Made by a program: the position numbers and the translations under genes. This document shows positions 21,946 to 31,700 of a DNA stretch of 64,000 nt, one piece after another. The notes under the pieces are model-generated. The model had not been told where the DNA came from, made no database searches, and was given only the letters and a program-made list of their open reading frames with translations. Each line of letters begins with the position of its first letter. The first letter of the stretch is position 1. This stretch comes from Nocardioides carbamazepini (GTDB lineage Bacteria; Actinomycetota; Actinomycetes; Propionibacteriales; Nocardioidaceae), in contig NZ_JAHTLF010000015.1 of the NCBI RefSeq assembly GCF_024614185.1, forward strand, positions 1-64,000, in the 5' to 3' direction.

Positions 21946-22012
21946 GATTGTTGCGGTTTGGTCCCAAACCGCAACAATCCAGGCCGATCAGATGCAGTCT
22001 CTGCCCAATCGA
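21946..22012 (+). repeat. Palindromic repeat, copy 5 (forward, most complete)
   Basis: The palindrome core at 21953-21972 is extended by GATTGTT/AACAATC to 34 bp (21946-21979). The tail ATGCAGTCTCTGCCCAATCGA with one extra base lies at 21991-22012. It is placed between the convergent ends of the PAC2 gene and mshC. Confidence 0.88.
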
Positions 22013-22027
22013 GGCAGGTCCTGACGG

Positions 22028-23263
22028 CTACAGCGCGAGACCCAGCGCGGCGTCGAGGACCGGCAGGAGGGTGACGGCGGCCTCGGGGTCGCTGGTGTCG
22101 GCCAGCCCGTCGGTGCCGAGCGTGGCCCGCACCCAGGCGTCGACGGCGGCCGTGGCGCGGGGGGCGTCCAGGTCGTCGGCCAGCGCGGCGAGGAGCTCCT
22201 CGACCACGGGTGCGGCGGGCGCCCCGGCGCCCAGCGCGAGGGCGCGCCGCCACTCGGCGACGTCGTCCACCGCCCGCCACAGGTGGGCGTCGGTCCACTC
22301 CCAGTCGCTGCGGTAGTGATGGCGCAGCAGGGCCAGCCGGATCGCCATCGGGTCGATGTCGCTGTTGCGCAGCGCCGACACGAAGACCAGGTTGCCCAGG
22401 GACTTCGACATCTTCTCGCCGTCGTAGGCCACCATGCCGGCGTGGGTGTAGACCCGCGCGAACGACTCACCGGTCGCGACCTGCACGTGGCCGGCACACA
22501 TCTCGTGGTGCGGGAAGACCAGGTCGCTGCCGCCGGCCTGCACGTCGAACGCCGCGCCGAGATGGGTCAGCGCGATCGCCGCGCACTCGATGTGCCAACC
22601 GGGTCGCCCAGGGCCGAACGGGCTGTCCCAGGCGGGCTCGCCGTCGCGCTCACCGCGCCACACGACGCAGTCGAGGGGGTCCTTCTTGCCGGGACGGTCC
22701 GGGTCGCCGCCGCGCTCGCCGAAGAGGCGGAGCATGGTCTCGCGGTCGTAGTTGGACTCCTCGCCGAAGGCGGGGTCCGCCGCGACCGAGAAGTAGAGGT
22801 CCTGGTCCACGCGGTAGACCGACCCGGCCGCCTCGAGGCGCTCGATCAGCTCGATCACCAGCGGGATGGACTCGACGGCGCCGACGTACTCCACCGGCGG
22901 GAGCACGCGCAGTGCCTCCATGTCCTTGCGGAAGAGCTCGGTCTCGCGCTCGGCGAGCTCCACCCAGTCGACGCCGACCTTGTCGGCACGCTCGAGCAGC
23001 GGGTCGTCGACGTCGGTGACGTTCTGGACGTAGCGCACCTCGTGGCCGGCGCTGCGCCACGCCCGGTTGAGCAGGTCGAAGGCCACATAGGTGTTGGCGT
23101 GGCCGATGTGTGTGGCGTCGTACGGCGTGATGCCGCAGACGTAGAGGCGCGCGGGGCCGTCGGGGCGGCTCTCGACCCTGCCGCCGGAGGCGGTGTCGTG
23201 GAGGACGACCTGGGGGCCGGAGACCGGGAGCACCGGGAGGCCCGGTGCGTTCCATGCGCGCAT
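22028..23263 (-). CDS. mshC: MshC, cysteine:GlcN-Ins ligase of mycothiol synthesis
   Basis: A 411-aa class-I tRNA-synthetase-like enzyme that joins cysteine to GlcN-Ins using ATP, the third step of mycothiol formation. It carries [14 protein letters not shown] (HIGH motif with the zinc-region Cys), [20 protein letters not shown] and the EKMSKS loop. It is distinguished from CysS by the N-terminal MRAWNAP start and by context: the SCO1664-like, DUF3090 and phosphatase genes upstream form the usual actinobacterial mshC neighbourhood. The -10 box TAACAT (23270-23275) lies six bases before the ATG, so it also has its own leaderless promoter. Confidence 0.95.
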   Translation of the reverse strand: MRAWNAPGLPVLPVSGPQVVLHDTASGGRVESRPDGPARLYVCGITPYDATHIGHANTYVAFDLLNRAWRSAGHEVRYVQNVTDVDDPLLERADKVGVDWVELAERETELFRKDMEALRVLPPVEYVGAVESIPLVIELIERLEAAGSVYRVDQDLYFSVAADPAFGEESNYDRETMLRLFGERGGDPDRPGKKDPLDCVVWRGERDGEPAWDSPFGPGRPGWHIECAAIALTHLGAAFDVQAGGSDLVFPHHEMCAGHVQVATGESFARVYTHAGMVAYDGEKMSKSLGNLVFVSALRNSDIDPMAIRLALLRHHYRSDWEWTDAHLWRAVDDVAEWRRALALGAGAPAAPVVEELLAALADDLDAPRATAAVDAWVRATLGTDGLADTSDPEAAVTLLPVLDAALGLAL

Positions 23264-23285
23264 GCCTCGATGTTAGGGGTTGGCT

Positions 23286-24020
23286 CTAGAAGGGCGGCCA
23301 GGGGATGGCCGGCCAGCTCCCGGAGGGGCCGGGCAGCGTACCGGCCGCCAGCAGTCGTTCGGTACGACGCTCCAGTGCCTGGATCTCGTGCTCGGCGAGG
23401 TGGGTACTCAGCCGCTCGCCGAGCTCGCCGCGGACCGCGGCCAGCACCGCGGTGACCACGTCGGTCTCCTCGGGGGTCAACCGGCTCCCCGCCCAGCCCC
23501 ACAAGACGGTGCGCAGCTTGGCCTCGTGGTGGAACGCGACGCCGTGGTCGACGCCGTACCGGTGTCCGCCAGGCATGGCGAGGACGTGTCCACCCTTGCG
23601 GTCGGCGTTGTTGACCAGCACGTCGTAGACGGCGATCCGGCGCAGCGTGAGGGAGTCCTCGTGGACGAGGATCACCGGGTGATCGCGCTCGTCGAGTCCC
23701 TCGACGACCTCGAGCCAGCCGGGGGCCGCCTCGCCGGAGCGGACCAGGTCGACCGCGCTGTCGTCGGGGTCGACCTGCTGCCACTCCTGGACCATGCCGG
23801 GGCCGTGGGGACCCTCGCCCCACCAGGTGCGCGGCACCAGGTCCCAGCCGGTGGCCTCCGAGACCAGGTAGGCGCTGACCTCGCGGTCGGCGAGGGTGCC
23901 GTCCGGGAAGTCCCACAGCGGTCGCTCCCCGGCCACCGGCTTGTAGACGACCTCGCGCCCGTCGAGCTCGGCGAGGAAGGTCGCGTTGGAGGCCGGCATG
24001 ATCCGGCCCTGGAGGATCAT
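23286..24020 (-). CDS. SCO1664-family protein (PI3/PI4-kinase-like fold)
   Basis: A 244-aa protein of unknown function found next to mshC in many actinobacteria. Visible segments: N-terminal NATFLAELDGREVVYKPVAG with a candidate ATP-lysine, REVSAYLVSEATGWDLVP, and IAVYDVLVNNADRKGGHVL followed by YGVDHGVAFH, which resemble the catalytic and metal loops (D..N, D-H-G) of lipid-kinase/HipA-like folds. The ATG at 24020 overlaps the DUF3090 stop in an ATGA, so the two proteins are translationally coupled and may act together. Confidence 0.85.
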   Translation of the reverse strand: MILQGRIMPASNATFLAELDGREVVYKPVAGERPLWDFPDGTLADREVSAYLVSEATGWDLVPRTWWGEGPHGPGMVQEWQQVDPDDSAVDLVRSGEAAPGWLEVVEGLDERDHPVILVHEDSLTLRRIAVYDVLVNNADRKGGHVLAMPGGHRYGVDHGVAFHHEAKLRTVLWGWAGSRLTPEETDVVTAVLAAVRGELGERLSTHLAEHEIQALERRTERLLAAGTLPGPSGSWPAIPWPPF

Positions 24021-24571
24021 GGATCGCGGCGCTTGAACCCGTTGGCCCGCACGCACAGGTGACCTTCGGGGTCGATCGGGTGCCCGCAGAAGGGACAGCT
24101 CGGCCGGCCGGCTCCGACGACGTGCTCGGCCCGGCGCACGAACGCCCGGGCCTGCCCCGGCTCGAGGCGGACCAGGAGCAGCTCGGCCGGGTCCTCGCCG
24201 TCGGTCAGCTCGACCGGCTCCTCGCCCACCGGGAACACCTCGACGACGACCCGCTCGTCGTCGGGATCCCACGAGAGGGTCATCGTGCCGGCGCGGAACT
24301 CCTCCTCGATGGGCAGCTCCAGCGGCCGGTCGTCGGTGAGACCGAACGGCGCCATCGCGGGCACGACGGCGCGCGCCCGGCCGTCGGCGATCACCTCGTC
24401 GAGCAGCTCGTCGATCCGCTCGGCCAGGGCCGCGACCTGCTGCTTCTCCAGCGCGACCGTGACCAGCTTCGAGCCGGCCCGCGCCTGGAGGAAGAAGGTG
24501 CGGCCGCCGGGCTCGCCGACGGTGCCGGCGACGAAGCGCTCGGGCGGGTCGAATCCGTGGACGATCGGCAT
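24017..24571 (-). CDS. DUF3090 protein with C-terminal zinc-ribbon-like motif
   Basis: A 184-aa conserved actinobacterial protein of unknown function. It starts MPIVHGFDPPERFVAGTVG, has TFFLQARAGSKLVTVALEKQQVAALAERIDELL, and ends with CPFCGHPIDPEGHLC, a C-x2-C...H-x-C arrangement that could bind zinc. It is preceded by a TAGGCT -10 box (24579-24584) seven bases before the ATG, making it a probable leaderless operon head for DUF3090 and the SCO1664-like gene. Confidence 0.88.
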   Translation of the reverse strand: MPIVHGFDPPERFVAGTVGEPGGRTFFLQARAGSKLVTVALEKQQVAALAERIDELLDEVIADGRARAVVPAMAPFGLTDDRPLELPIEEEFRAGTMTLSWDPDDERVVVEVFPVGEEPVELTDGEDPAELLLVRLEPGQARAFVRRAEHVVGAGRPSCPFCGHPIDPEGHLCVRANGFKRRDP

Positions 24572-24595
24572 ACCCCTGAGCCTATCGACGTGTCG

Positions 24596-25309
24596 TCAGG
24601 CCGGGCCGGCGCCACCGCCGACAGCCGCTCCGCGGGACCGCGTCCGGCGTCGACCTGGCTTCGGCGCGAGCCAGGACAGGTCGCCGTCATGGGTGTTGCT
24701 GGCCAGCACGTAGGGCCGGTCGGGCGCATAGCGGACGATGGACACCGACGCCGGGTCGACGTTGATCCGCTGGAACAGGTCGAGGTGCATGCCGAGCGCG
24801 TCGGCCAGCACGGACTTGATGATGTCGCCGTGGCTCACCGCCACCCAGACGGCGTCGGGACCGTGGTCGCGGGTGATCTCGGCGTCGAGTCGCCGCACGG
24901 CCGCCACCGCCCGGTGCTGCATGGCGACCATCGACTCCCCGCCGGGGAACACGGCCGCCGACGGCTGGTGCTGGACGGTCTTCCACAGCGGCTCGCGGAC
25001 CAGATCCTTGAGCGAGCGGCCCTGCCACTCGCCGTAGTCACACTCCGCGAGCCCCTTCTCGGTGACCGCCCTGGTCGTCGCGTGGCCGGCGTCGCGCTGG
25101 CCGGCGGCGACCGCGCGGGCGGTCTGCCGACAGCGCTCCTGCGGGCTGGTGACGAGTGCCGCCACCGCAACGCTCCCGATCCGGGCTCCGGCCCGCGCGG
25201 CCTGCTGCGTGCCGAGCTCGTCGAGCCGGACGCCCGCGGTCCGGCCGGCGAGCAGGCCGGAGGCGTTCGCGGTGGTCCGGCCGTGCCGGACCAGCAGCAG
25301 GGTGGCCAT
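24596..25309 (-). CDS. Histidine phosphatase (MSMEG_4193-type phosphomutase-like)
   Basis: A 237-aa phosphoglycerate-mutase-superfamily protein. The phosphohistidine motif is LLVRHGRTTANASGLLAG, the second region SPQERCRQTA, then a catalytic Glu near FPGGESMVAM and the second His in AVSHGDIIKSVLADALG. It belongs to the family regularly encoded with DUF3090 and SCO1664-like proteins. Substrate unknown. The -10 box TACGCT (25317-25322) is seven bases before the ATG. An upstream GTG at 25360 would precede the box and is unlikely. Confidence 0.9.
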   Translation of the reverse strand: MATLLLVRHGRTTANASGLLAGRTAGVRLDELGTQQAARAGARIGSVAVAALVTSPQERCRQTARAVAAGQRDAGHATTRAVTEKGLAECDYGEWQGRSLKDLVREPLWKTVQHQPSAAVFPGGESMVAMQHRAVAAVRRLDAEITRDHGPDAVWVAVSHGDIIKSVLADALGMHLDLFQRINVDPASVSIVRYAPDRPYVLASNTHDGDLSWLAPKPGRRRTRSRGAAVGGGAGPA

Positions 25310-25416
25310 GGCCGCGAGCGTAGCCGGGCCGGTCACGACGTCGGCGCCCGCGGTCGGCACGTGACCCGCTGGCCGGGATCGACCGCCAGCGGCGGGCGTG
25401 GGGCTAGCGTGAGCCC

Positions 25417-26397
25417 GTGATCGTCGACAGCGCCGTCTACCGGCACGGCGTCCGCCTCCCCGTGGACTGCCATCTGCACGACTACGCCGCGCTGCGCGCC
25501 GCGGCGAACAACGAGCACGACTTCGTCTGGGTCGGGCTCTACGAGCCCAGCCACATCGAGCTCGGCGAGATCGCCGCGGCCTTCGACCTCCACCCGCTCG
25601 CGGTCGAGGACGCGGTCGTCGCGCACCAGCGACCCAAGTTGGAGACCTACGCGAACAGCCTTTTCCTCGTCCTCAAGACGCTCTGGTACGTCGACGAGGA
25701 CGACGCCGTGGAGACCGGCGAGATCAACGTCTTCATCGGCACCGACTTCGTGATCACCGTCCGGCACGGGCGCGGCTCGGCCCTCAGTGACGCCCGTCAC
25801 GAGCTCGAGAAGAAGCAGGCCGTCCTCGACCACGGGCCGTCGGCCGTCGTCTACGCCGTGTGCGATGCCGTCGTCGACGGCTACACGGCGGTCGTCGCCG
25901 AGCTGCAGATCGACGTCGACGAGGTCGAGGCCTCCGTCTTCTCCGACCGGCGCACCCAGGACGGCGACCGGATCTACATCCTCAAGCGCGAGCTCTCCGA
26001 GGTACGACGAGCCGTGCTCCCCCTGCGTGAGCCGATGCGCCGCTTCGCGACCGGCAGCGTCGACCTCGTCGAGGCGGAGTCCGCACCCTTCTTCCGCGAT
26101 GTCAGCGACCATCTCGCCCAGGCCGCCGAGGAGATGGACACCCTCGACGGACTCCTGTCGTCGGCGTTCGACGCCCACGTGTCCCGGATCGCGATGCAGC
26201 AGAACGACGACATGCGCAAGATCTCCGCCGGCGCCGCGCTCGTCGTCGTGCCGACGCTGATCGCCGGGGTCTACGGCATGAACTTCACCCACATGCCCGA
26301 GCTGGACTGGACCTTCGGCTACCCGTTCGCGATCGCGCTGATGGTCTCGACCATGGCCGGGCTGTGGATCTTCTTCAAGAAGGCCGGGTGGTTCTGA
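25417..26397 (+). CDS. corA: CorA-family Mg2+/Co2+ transporter
   Basis: A 326-aa pentameric divalent-cation channel. A cytoplasmic alpha/beta funnel and long helices (about 1-260) precede two C-terminal transmembrane helices (TM1 AGAALVVVPTLIAGVYGMNF, with the selectivity motif YGMNF; TM2 PFAIALMVSTMAGLWIFFKKAGWF). The C-terminal basic KKAGWF is typical. The GTG start lies six bases after TAGCGT (25405-25410), so it should be leaderless. No magnesium riboswitch could be seen in the ~100 bp upstream. Confidence 0.92.
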   Translation: MIVDSAVYRHGVRLPVDCHLHDYAALRAAANNEHDFVWVGLYEPSHIELGEIAAAFDLHPLAVEDAVVAHQRPKLETYANSLFLVLKTLWYVDEDDAVETGEINVFIGTDFVITVRHGRGSALSDARHELEKKQAVLDHGPSAVVYAVCDAVVDGYTAVVAELQIDVDEVEASVFSDRRTQDGDRIYILKRELSEVRRAVLPLREPMRRFATGSVDLVEAESAPFFRDVSDHLAQAAEEMDTLDGLLSSAFDAHVSRIAMQQNDDMRKISAGAALVVVPTLIAGVYGMNFTHMPELDWTFGYPFAIALMVSTMAGLWIFFKKAGWF

Positions 26398-26425
26398 GGC
26401 TCCTCAGGGCGCCCTGACTCTTGTT

Positions 26426-26484
26426 GCGGTTTGGTCCCAAACCGCAACAATCCGGCCCGCAGCCATGCAGTCTCTGCCCAATGG
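26426..26484 (+). repeat. Palindromic repeat, copy 6 (forward)
   Basis: Palindrome core at 26426-26445 and tail ATGCAGTCTCTGCCCAATGGA at 26464-26484, one base different from copy 5. It lies between the convergent ends of corA and uppP. A separate 14-bp perfect palindrome TCAGGGCGCCCTGA is at 26404-26417. Confidence 0.88.
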
Positions 26485-26503
26485 ATGACTGGTCAGACCA
26501 CGG

Positions 26504-27346
26504 TCAGGAACTGAGCACGCCCGCGCCGAGGAGCACGAGGACCGCGGTGCCGAGCAGGACCCGGTAGATCACGAACGGCGTGTAGGACCTCGTGCTGACC
26601 CAGCGCAGCAGCCACGCGATGGCGGCGTACCCGACGACGAAGGACACGACCGTGGCGGTGATGGTCGGCCCCCAGCCGTAGTCGGCCTCGCCGGGGTGGG
26701 CCGTGCCGACGTCGCCGATCTCCTTGAGCTCGAACAGCCCGGCGCCGACCACGGCGGGGATGGCGAGGAGGAAGGCGAAGCGGGTGGCTGCCTCCCGCTC
26801 GTAGCCGAGGAAGCGGCCCATCGACAGGGTCGCACCGGAGCGGGACACGCCGGGGACGAGTGCCATCGCCTGGGCGCCGCCCATCAGGACGGCGTCGCGC
26901 AGTCGCATCTGCTTGATCGCCTTCTCGTTGCGACCGATCCGGTCCGCGAGCCCGAGGACCAGGCCGAGGACGATCAGCGTGCAGCCGATGATCCACAGGT
27001 TGCGGAAGTCGCGCTCAATGACGTCCTTGAGGAGGATGCCGAGGAGCACGATCGGGAGCGAGCCGACGATGATGTACCAGCCCATCCGCGCGTCGAGGGC
27101 ACCGCGGTACTCCGGCTTGAACAGGGACAGCACCCAGGCCCGGGCGATCCGCCAGATGTCCTTGCGGAAGTAGACGAGCACGGCCAGCTCGGTGCCGATC
27201 TGGATCACCGCCGTGAAGGCCGCGCCGGGGTCACCCCAGCCGAACAGGTCGGGGAAGATCCGCAGGTGCGCACTGCTGGAGATCGGGAGGAACTCGGTCA
27301 GTCCCTGGAGCACGCCGAGGAACACTGCCTGCAGGAAGTCCGCCAC
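26504..27346 (-). CDS. uppP: UppP/BacA, undecaprenyl-diphosphatase
   Basis: A 280-aa membrane enzyme that removes a phosphate from undecaprenyl diphosphate to recycle the peptidoglycan lipid carrier. It has about eight hydrophobic segments and the two family motifs: GLTEFLPISSSAHL (with catalytic Glu) near residue 15 and VPGVSRSGATLSMGRFLG in the second half. The GTG at 27346 (VADFLQAVFLG) gives the standard N-terminus; longer frames upstream run into the divergent aldo/keto reductase gene. A TAGGAT box (27355-27360) lies eight bases upstream. Confidence 0.95.
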   Translation of the reverse strand: MADFLQAVFLGVLQGLTEFLPISSSAHLRIFPDLFGWGDPGAAFTAVIQIGTELAVLVYFRKDIWRIARAWVLSLFKPEYRGALDARMGWYIIVGSLPIVLLGILLKDVIERDFRNLWIIGCTLIVLGLVLGLADRIGRNEKAIKQMRLRDAVLMGGAQAMALVPGVSRSGATLSMGRFLGYEREAATRFAFLLAIPAVVGAGLFELKEIGDVGTAHPGEADYGWGPTITATVVSFVVGYAAIAWLLRWVSTRSYTPFVIYRVLLGTAVLVLLGAGVLSS

Positions 27347-27433
27347 GACGCGCCATCCTAGGGAGTCGCCGGTCACGCGCGTCATCGGCGTGCCCGGCGC
27401 GTCCCGCTCGGCCGGGCCGATACGTTGTGCCCC

Positions 27434-28387
27434 ATGCAGCAGCGGTACGTCGGCGCCAGCGGCCTCCAGGTGTCGCGCCTCGCCCTCGGCACGATGACGT
27501 GGGGCAAGGACACCGACGAGCACGAGGCCCGTGACCAGCTGACGGCGTTCGTCGAGGCCGGCGGGACGACCGTCGACACGGCCGCCGGCTACACCGACGG
27601 TCGCTCCGAGGCGCTGCTCGGCACGCTGCTCGGCGATGTCGTACGCCGCGAGGACGTGGTGCTGGCCACCAAGGCCGGGATCTGGCGGCGCGGGTCGGAG
27701 CGGGTCACCGACACCTCGCGCGGCGCGATGCTGCGGGGCCTCGACACGTCGTTGAAGCGGCTCGGCACCGACCACGTCGACCTGTGGCAGGTGCACATCT
27801 GGAGCGACGACGTGCCGCTCGAGGAGACGCTGGGCGCGCTCGACCACGCGGTCGCGAGCGGCCGGGCGACGTACGTCGGCATCTCGAACTACGACGGCTG
27901 GCAGACCGCCCGCGCGGTGACGCTGCAGGAGGCGTCGGCGGGGCGGGCCCGGATCGCGTCGACCCAGATGGAGTACTCGCTGGTCAACCGGCGGGTCGAG
28001 CGGGAGGTGCTGCCCGCCGTCGAGGCCCTCGGCATCGGCCTGTTCCCGTGGTCGCCGCTCGGCCGAGGCGTGCTCACCGGCAAGTACCGCTCCGGCACCC
28101 CCTCGGACTCCCGCGCCGCCTCACCGGTCTTCGCCGGCTTCGTCGACGCCTACCTCGACGAGCACAGCCGCGGCATCGTCGAGGCGGTCGCCCGCGCGGC
28201 CGACGGCCTGGGCTGGACGCCGTTGGAGGTCGCGCTGGTGTGGGTCCGGGACTCCCCCGGTGTCACCGCGCCCGTCGTGGGTGCCCGCACCGCCGCGCAG
28301 CTGGCCGGGGCGCTCGGCTCGGAGGCGAAGGTGCTGCCACCGGAGATCAGGGCGGCGCTGGACGACGTGTCCGGAGGTGCCGCGTGA
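27434..28387 (+). CDS. Aldo/keto reductase
   Basis: A 317-aa NADPH-dependent TIM-barrel oxidoreductase. The catalytic tetrad is visible in order: Asp in FVEAGGTTVDTAAGY, Tyr of the same GY, Lys in VLATKAG and His in VDLWQVHIW. The NADPH-binding end has APVVGARTAAQLAGAL. The substrate is not predictable. The ATG at 27434 lies seven bases after TACGTT (27421-27426). The stop overlaps the GTG of the DUF5703 gene, a two-gene operon. Confidence 0.9.
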   Translation: MQQRYVGASGLQVSRLALGTMTWGKDTDEHEARDQLTAFVEAGGTTVDTAAGYTDGRSEALLGTLLGDVVRREDVVLATKAGIWRRGSERVTDTSRGAMLRGLDTSLKRLGTDHVDLWQVHIWSDDVPLEETLGALDHAVASGRATYVGISNYDGWQTARAVTLQEASAGRARIASTQMEYSLVNRRVEREVLPAVEALGIGLFPWSPLGRGVLTGKYRSGTPSDSRAASPVFAGFVDAYLDEHSRGIVEAVARAADGLGWTPLEVALVWVRDSPGVTAPVVGARTAAQLAGALGSEAKVLPPEIRAALDDVSGGAA

Positions 28388-28617
28388 CCCACTCCCTGCT
28401 GCGTCCCGGCCTGATGCGCGGACTCGGACGTGGGGTCGAGTGGGAGTTCGACCAGGTGACCTTCGACCGCGAGTTCTCGCGCAACATGGTCGCCAAGCTG
28501 CTCGTCGAGCGGGCCGAGCACGGCGGCTGGGAGCTGGACCGGGTGCAGATCGGGCCGGACGGCAAGCGCCGGGTGGTGCTGCGGCGCAAGATCATCCGGG
28601 CCGTCCGCACCGCCTGA
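28384..28617 (+). CDS. DUF5703 family protein
   Basis: A 77-aa small basic protein. The core EWEFDQVTFDREFSRNMVAKLLVERAEHGGWELDRV...DGKRRVVLRRKIIR fits DUF5703, an actinobacterial family of unknown function commonly placed after an aldo/keto reductase. Its GTG overlaps the preceding stop (GTGA). The stop codon lies in the first unit of an 11-bp tandem array. Confidence 0.85.
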   Translation: MTHSLLRPGLMRGLGRGVEWEFDQVTFDREFSRNMVAKLLVERAEHGGWELDRVQIGPDGKRRVVLRRKIIRAVRTA

Positions 28618-28668
28618 GCACCGCCTGAGCACCGCCTGAGCACCGGCGCGGCCCCAGCGCGGCCCCAG
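28608..28668. repeat. Two adjacent 11-bp tandem arrays at the DUF5703 stop
   Basis: Three exact copies of CACCGCCTGAG (28608-28640) plus a partial fourth, the first containing the DUF5703 stop. Immediately after come two copies of GCGCGGCCCCA (28647-28668). Just downstream (28658-28680) an imperfect GC-rich stem-loop could act as terminator. Confidence 0.9.
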
Positions 28669-28778
28669 CGCCGGGGCGCGGGTGTCCAGCGCAACGGCGC
28701 CGTCACCAAGTTGAAACATGCACTACCTAGGTTCGCGATCTCTCGGGCATCCATCACCCCAGGTAGGAGCAACCTTCG

Positions 28779-31700
28779 ATGACGCTGATCAGCGCGCCCG
28801 TGTGGCGCCTGCTGGTGCTGGCGCTGGCGGTGAGCACGCTCGGCGTGCCCGCTGCCATGGCCGCAGCCCCCCAGCCGCAGACCGCGGCACCCACCGCCGA
28901 GCTGCCCGACCCGCTGGATCGTGGCAGCTACACGCCGGCGACCGTCCAGGAGGCCAAGCTCGGCCTGGTCGACCTGCAGGAGCCCGCCTCCGACGGGTCG
29001 GCGCCGGCCGCCGGCACGGCCAGGGCCGCCGAGCAGCTGGAGGTCCGCGGCGCCCTCTACTACCCGCAGGACCGGACCGAGCCGTCGCCGGTCATCATCC
29101 TGGTGCACGGCAACCACGGCTCCTGCGACGCCGGACAGGATCCGGTGACCGCCTCGTGCGCCCAGTTCAAGCGCAACGAGGCGGGCTACGCCTATCTCGG
29201 CGAGAACCTCGCGACCTGGGGCTACACCACGTTCTCCGTCTCGCAGGACCAGATGATGATGCGCCAGGACGGGCCCAAGGGCAAGGGCATGCACCAGCGC
29301 CGCAAGCTCATCGCCGCGGCCCTCGACGCTCTCAGCGCGGCCAACGAGGCAGGCGGGCTGCCTGTCGACGAGCACACCACGATCGGGACCACGCTGGCCG
29401 GCCGGCTCGACATGACCCGGATCGGGCTGATGGGTCACTCCCGCGGCGGCGACGCGGTCACCAGCTTCATCGACTACAACCGGATCCGGACCGACGGGCC
29501 GCGCTACCCCCTGCGCGGCGTGATCTCCCTGGCTCCGGTCGACTACGAGCGCAAGGCGCCGTACGGCACGCCCTACCTGTCGATCCTCCCGTGGTGCGAC
29601 GGCGACGTCTCGAACCTGCAGGGCGCCCGGTTCTTCGAGCGCAGCCAGTACATCAACGCCGACGATCCGTTCCCGCGCATCCAGTCGTCCCAGCTGGGCG
29701 CGAACCACAACTGGTACAACACGGTGTGGTTCGCCGACGGCCAGGACGGTGGCAACGTCACCGACGCCGCCTGCGGTGACTCCCGCCCGACCAACAGCAA
29801 CAACGTGCAGCCGAACAACCTGCGACTCAGCGGGGCGGCGAGCTACGACAACCCGTGGTCCTACGTCCTGGACAACTCCGACACCTACAACCCGCTGGTC
29901 AACACGAAGATCTCGGGCGACCCCGCCCGGATGGGCGACCAGGAGAAGATCGGGCTGGCCACGATGGGCGCCTTCTTCCGCCGGTACGTCGGCGGTGAGG
30001 GCGCGTTCGAGCCGTACCTGACCGGCGAGCTGTCGGACACCCCGACCCACGAGCAGATCCCGGCCTCGGCCTGCCCGACCAGCGTGTCGGGCACCCGGAT
30101 CGCGTGCGCAGAACGGGTCTCGACGAGCTACTTCCCGGCGGCCGGCGAGCGGATCGACGTGATCCGGCCCGAGGTCACCAACCCGCTCAGCCTCAACGCC
30201 GTCGGCGGTGCGCTGACCGGCAGCGGGTTCGTGAACCCGTATCTCGCCGACGGCGGTGTCTCACCGCTCCCGAAGGCGACGGCCGGCGGCTACGACTGGT
30301 GCAACCCGGAGCCGGACGACTTCGCTCCCGCGCAGCTCGGCAAGGGCAGCCAGCCCACCGGCGCCAAGGCCTGCCCGCTGCCGGGGAAGGCGGCGCTCGG
30401 CGGCCAGAACGGAACCCGGGAGAACGCGCCGGTCAACCACTCCTACGGTCGCCAGCTCGCGCTGGCCTGGGAGTCGGGCAGCGACGCGGTCCTGACGGCC
30501 GACATCCCGGCCGCCTCCGCCGACGTCAGCGGACTCAAGGCCCTCGCCCTGGGCGCGGACGTCAACTTCTTCGACACCCGCAACCCGGGTGCGGACTCGG
30601 AGGAGCGGACCTACGACCCGGCCTCGACCACGCAGGACTTCCAGATCGTGCTCGTCGACGCCGCGGGCCACGAGGCGGTCGTCAACGCCGGCGACCCGCG
30701 GTGGGGCAACGCCCTGCACATGTCCACGGGCACGCAGACCTCGCGGACCCATATCGTGCTCGACCAGATCCGGGTGCCGCTCACCGAGTTCGCCGCGCAG
30801 GGCGTCGACCTGAGCGCGATCGACACGCTGGAGCTCCGGTTCGGTGGTGCGGGCCTGCCCCAGTCGGGCTCGATCCAGCTCGCCGACGTCCGGTTCCAGG
30901 AGGCGGCCGTGGACGCTCCGCTGGTCCTCTCCGACGGCACGGACGTCGACCAGGGGGCCGGGTACGGTCCGCCGGCGACGGGTCCGGACCCGGCGGAGTT
31001 CCTCGCCGAGACGGACAACGCGCCCGGCAACCTGTCCCTGGTCGACACCGTCGGCGAGGCTGCCGCCAACACCGCCTGGGTGGTCGACGACGACCGCGCG
31101 CAGTGTCCCGACGCCAACTACACGTCCATCCAGACCGCGGTGGACTTCGCCTCCCCGTGGGACACCATCGTGGTCTGCGAGGGCGTCTACGAGGAGTCCT
31201 CGACACCGGTCTCCGGACCGGGCAACCCGGTCGCCACCGGCGCCCTGAACGGCCTGACCATCACCAAGCCGCTCAGGATCAAGGGAGCCGGCGCGGACAA
31301 GGTCACCATCAAGCCCGACCCGTCCATCGGTGACCTCGCCGGCCTCACGCCGTACCTGCGCGATGGCGGCGGCAATGTCATCACCGTGTCGCGGCAGTCC
31401 CTCGGCTCCACCGACACCAACGAGATGTTCGTGGACATCTCGGGCGTGACCGTGACGTCCGGCGACACCTGGGCCGAGGCGGGCATCGCCTTCTTCGGCG
31501 CGGCGGGCCGGGTCTCGGAGAGCAAGGTCGGACCGCTGCGCACGGCGAGCGACGCCGGCGAGCTGGCCGAGCACCCGCACGGCTGGGGTGTCGTGAAGAC
31601 CGGTGTCATCCAGGGCGCCGGGCCCGGCACCGTCGAGTCGGAGGTCACCGTCGCAGACAGCCAGGTCACCGGCTACCAGTCGGGCGGCATCCTCTTCGAT

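Noticed and set aside
25310..25416. Magnesium riboswitch upstream of corA
   Set aside because: No conserved element seen, and the leaderless start leaves no room for one.
26404..26417. TCAGGGCGCCCTGA palindrome near copy 6 as a regulator site
   Set aside because: It lies between convergent gene ends, so an operator makes no sense; at most part of a terminator.
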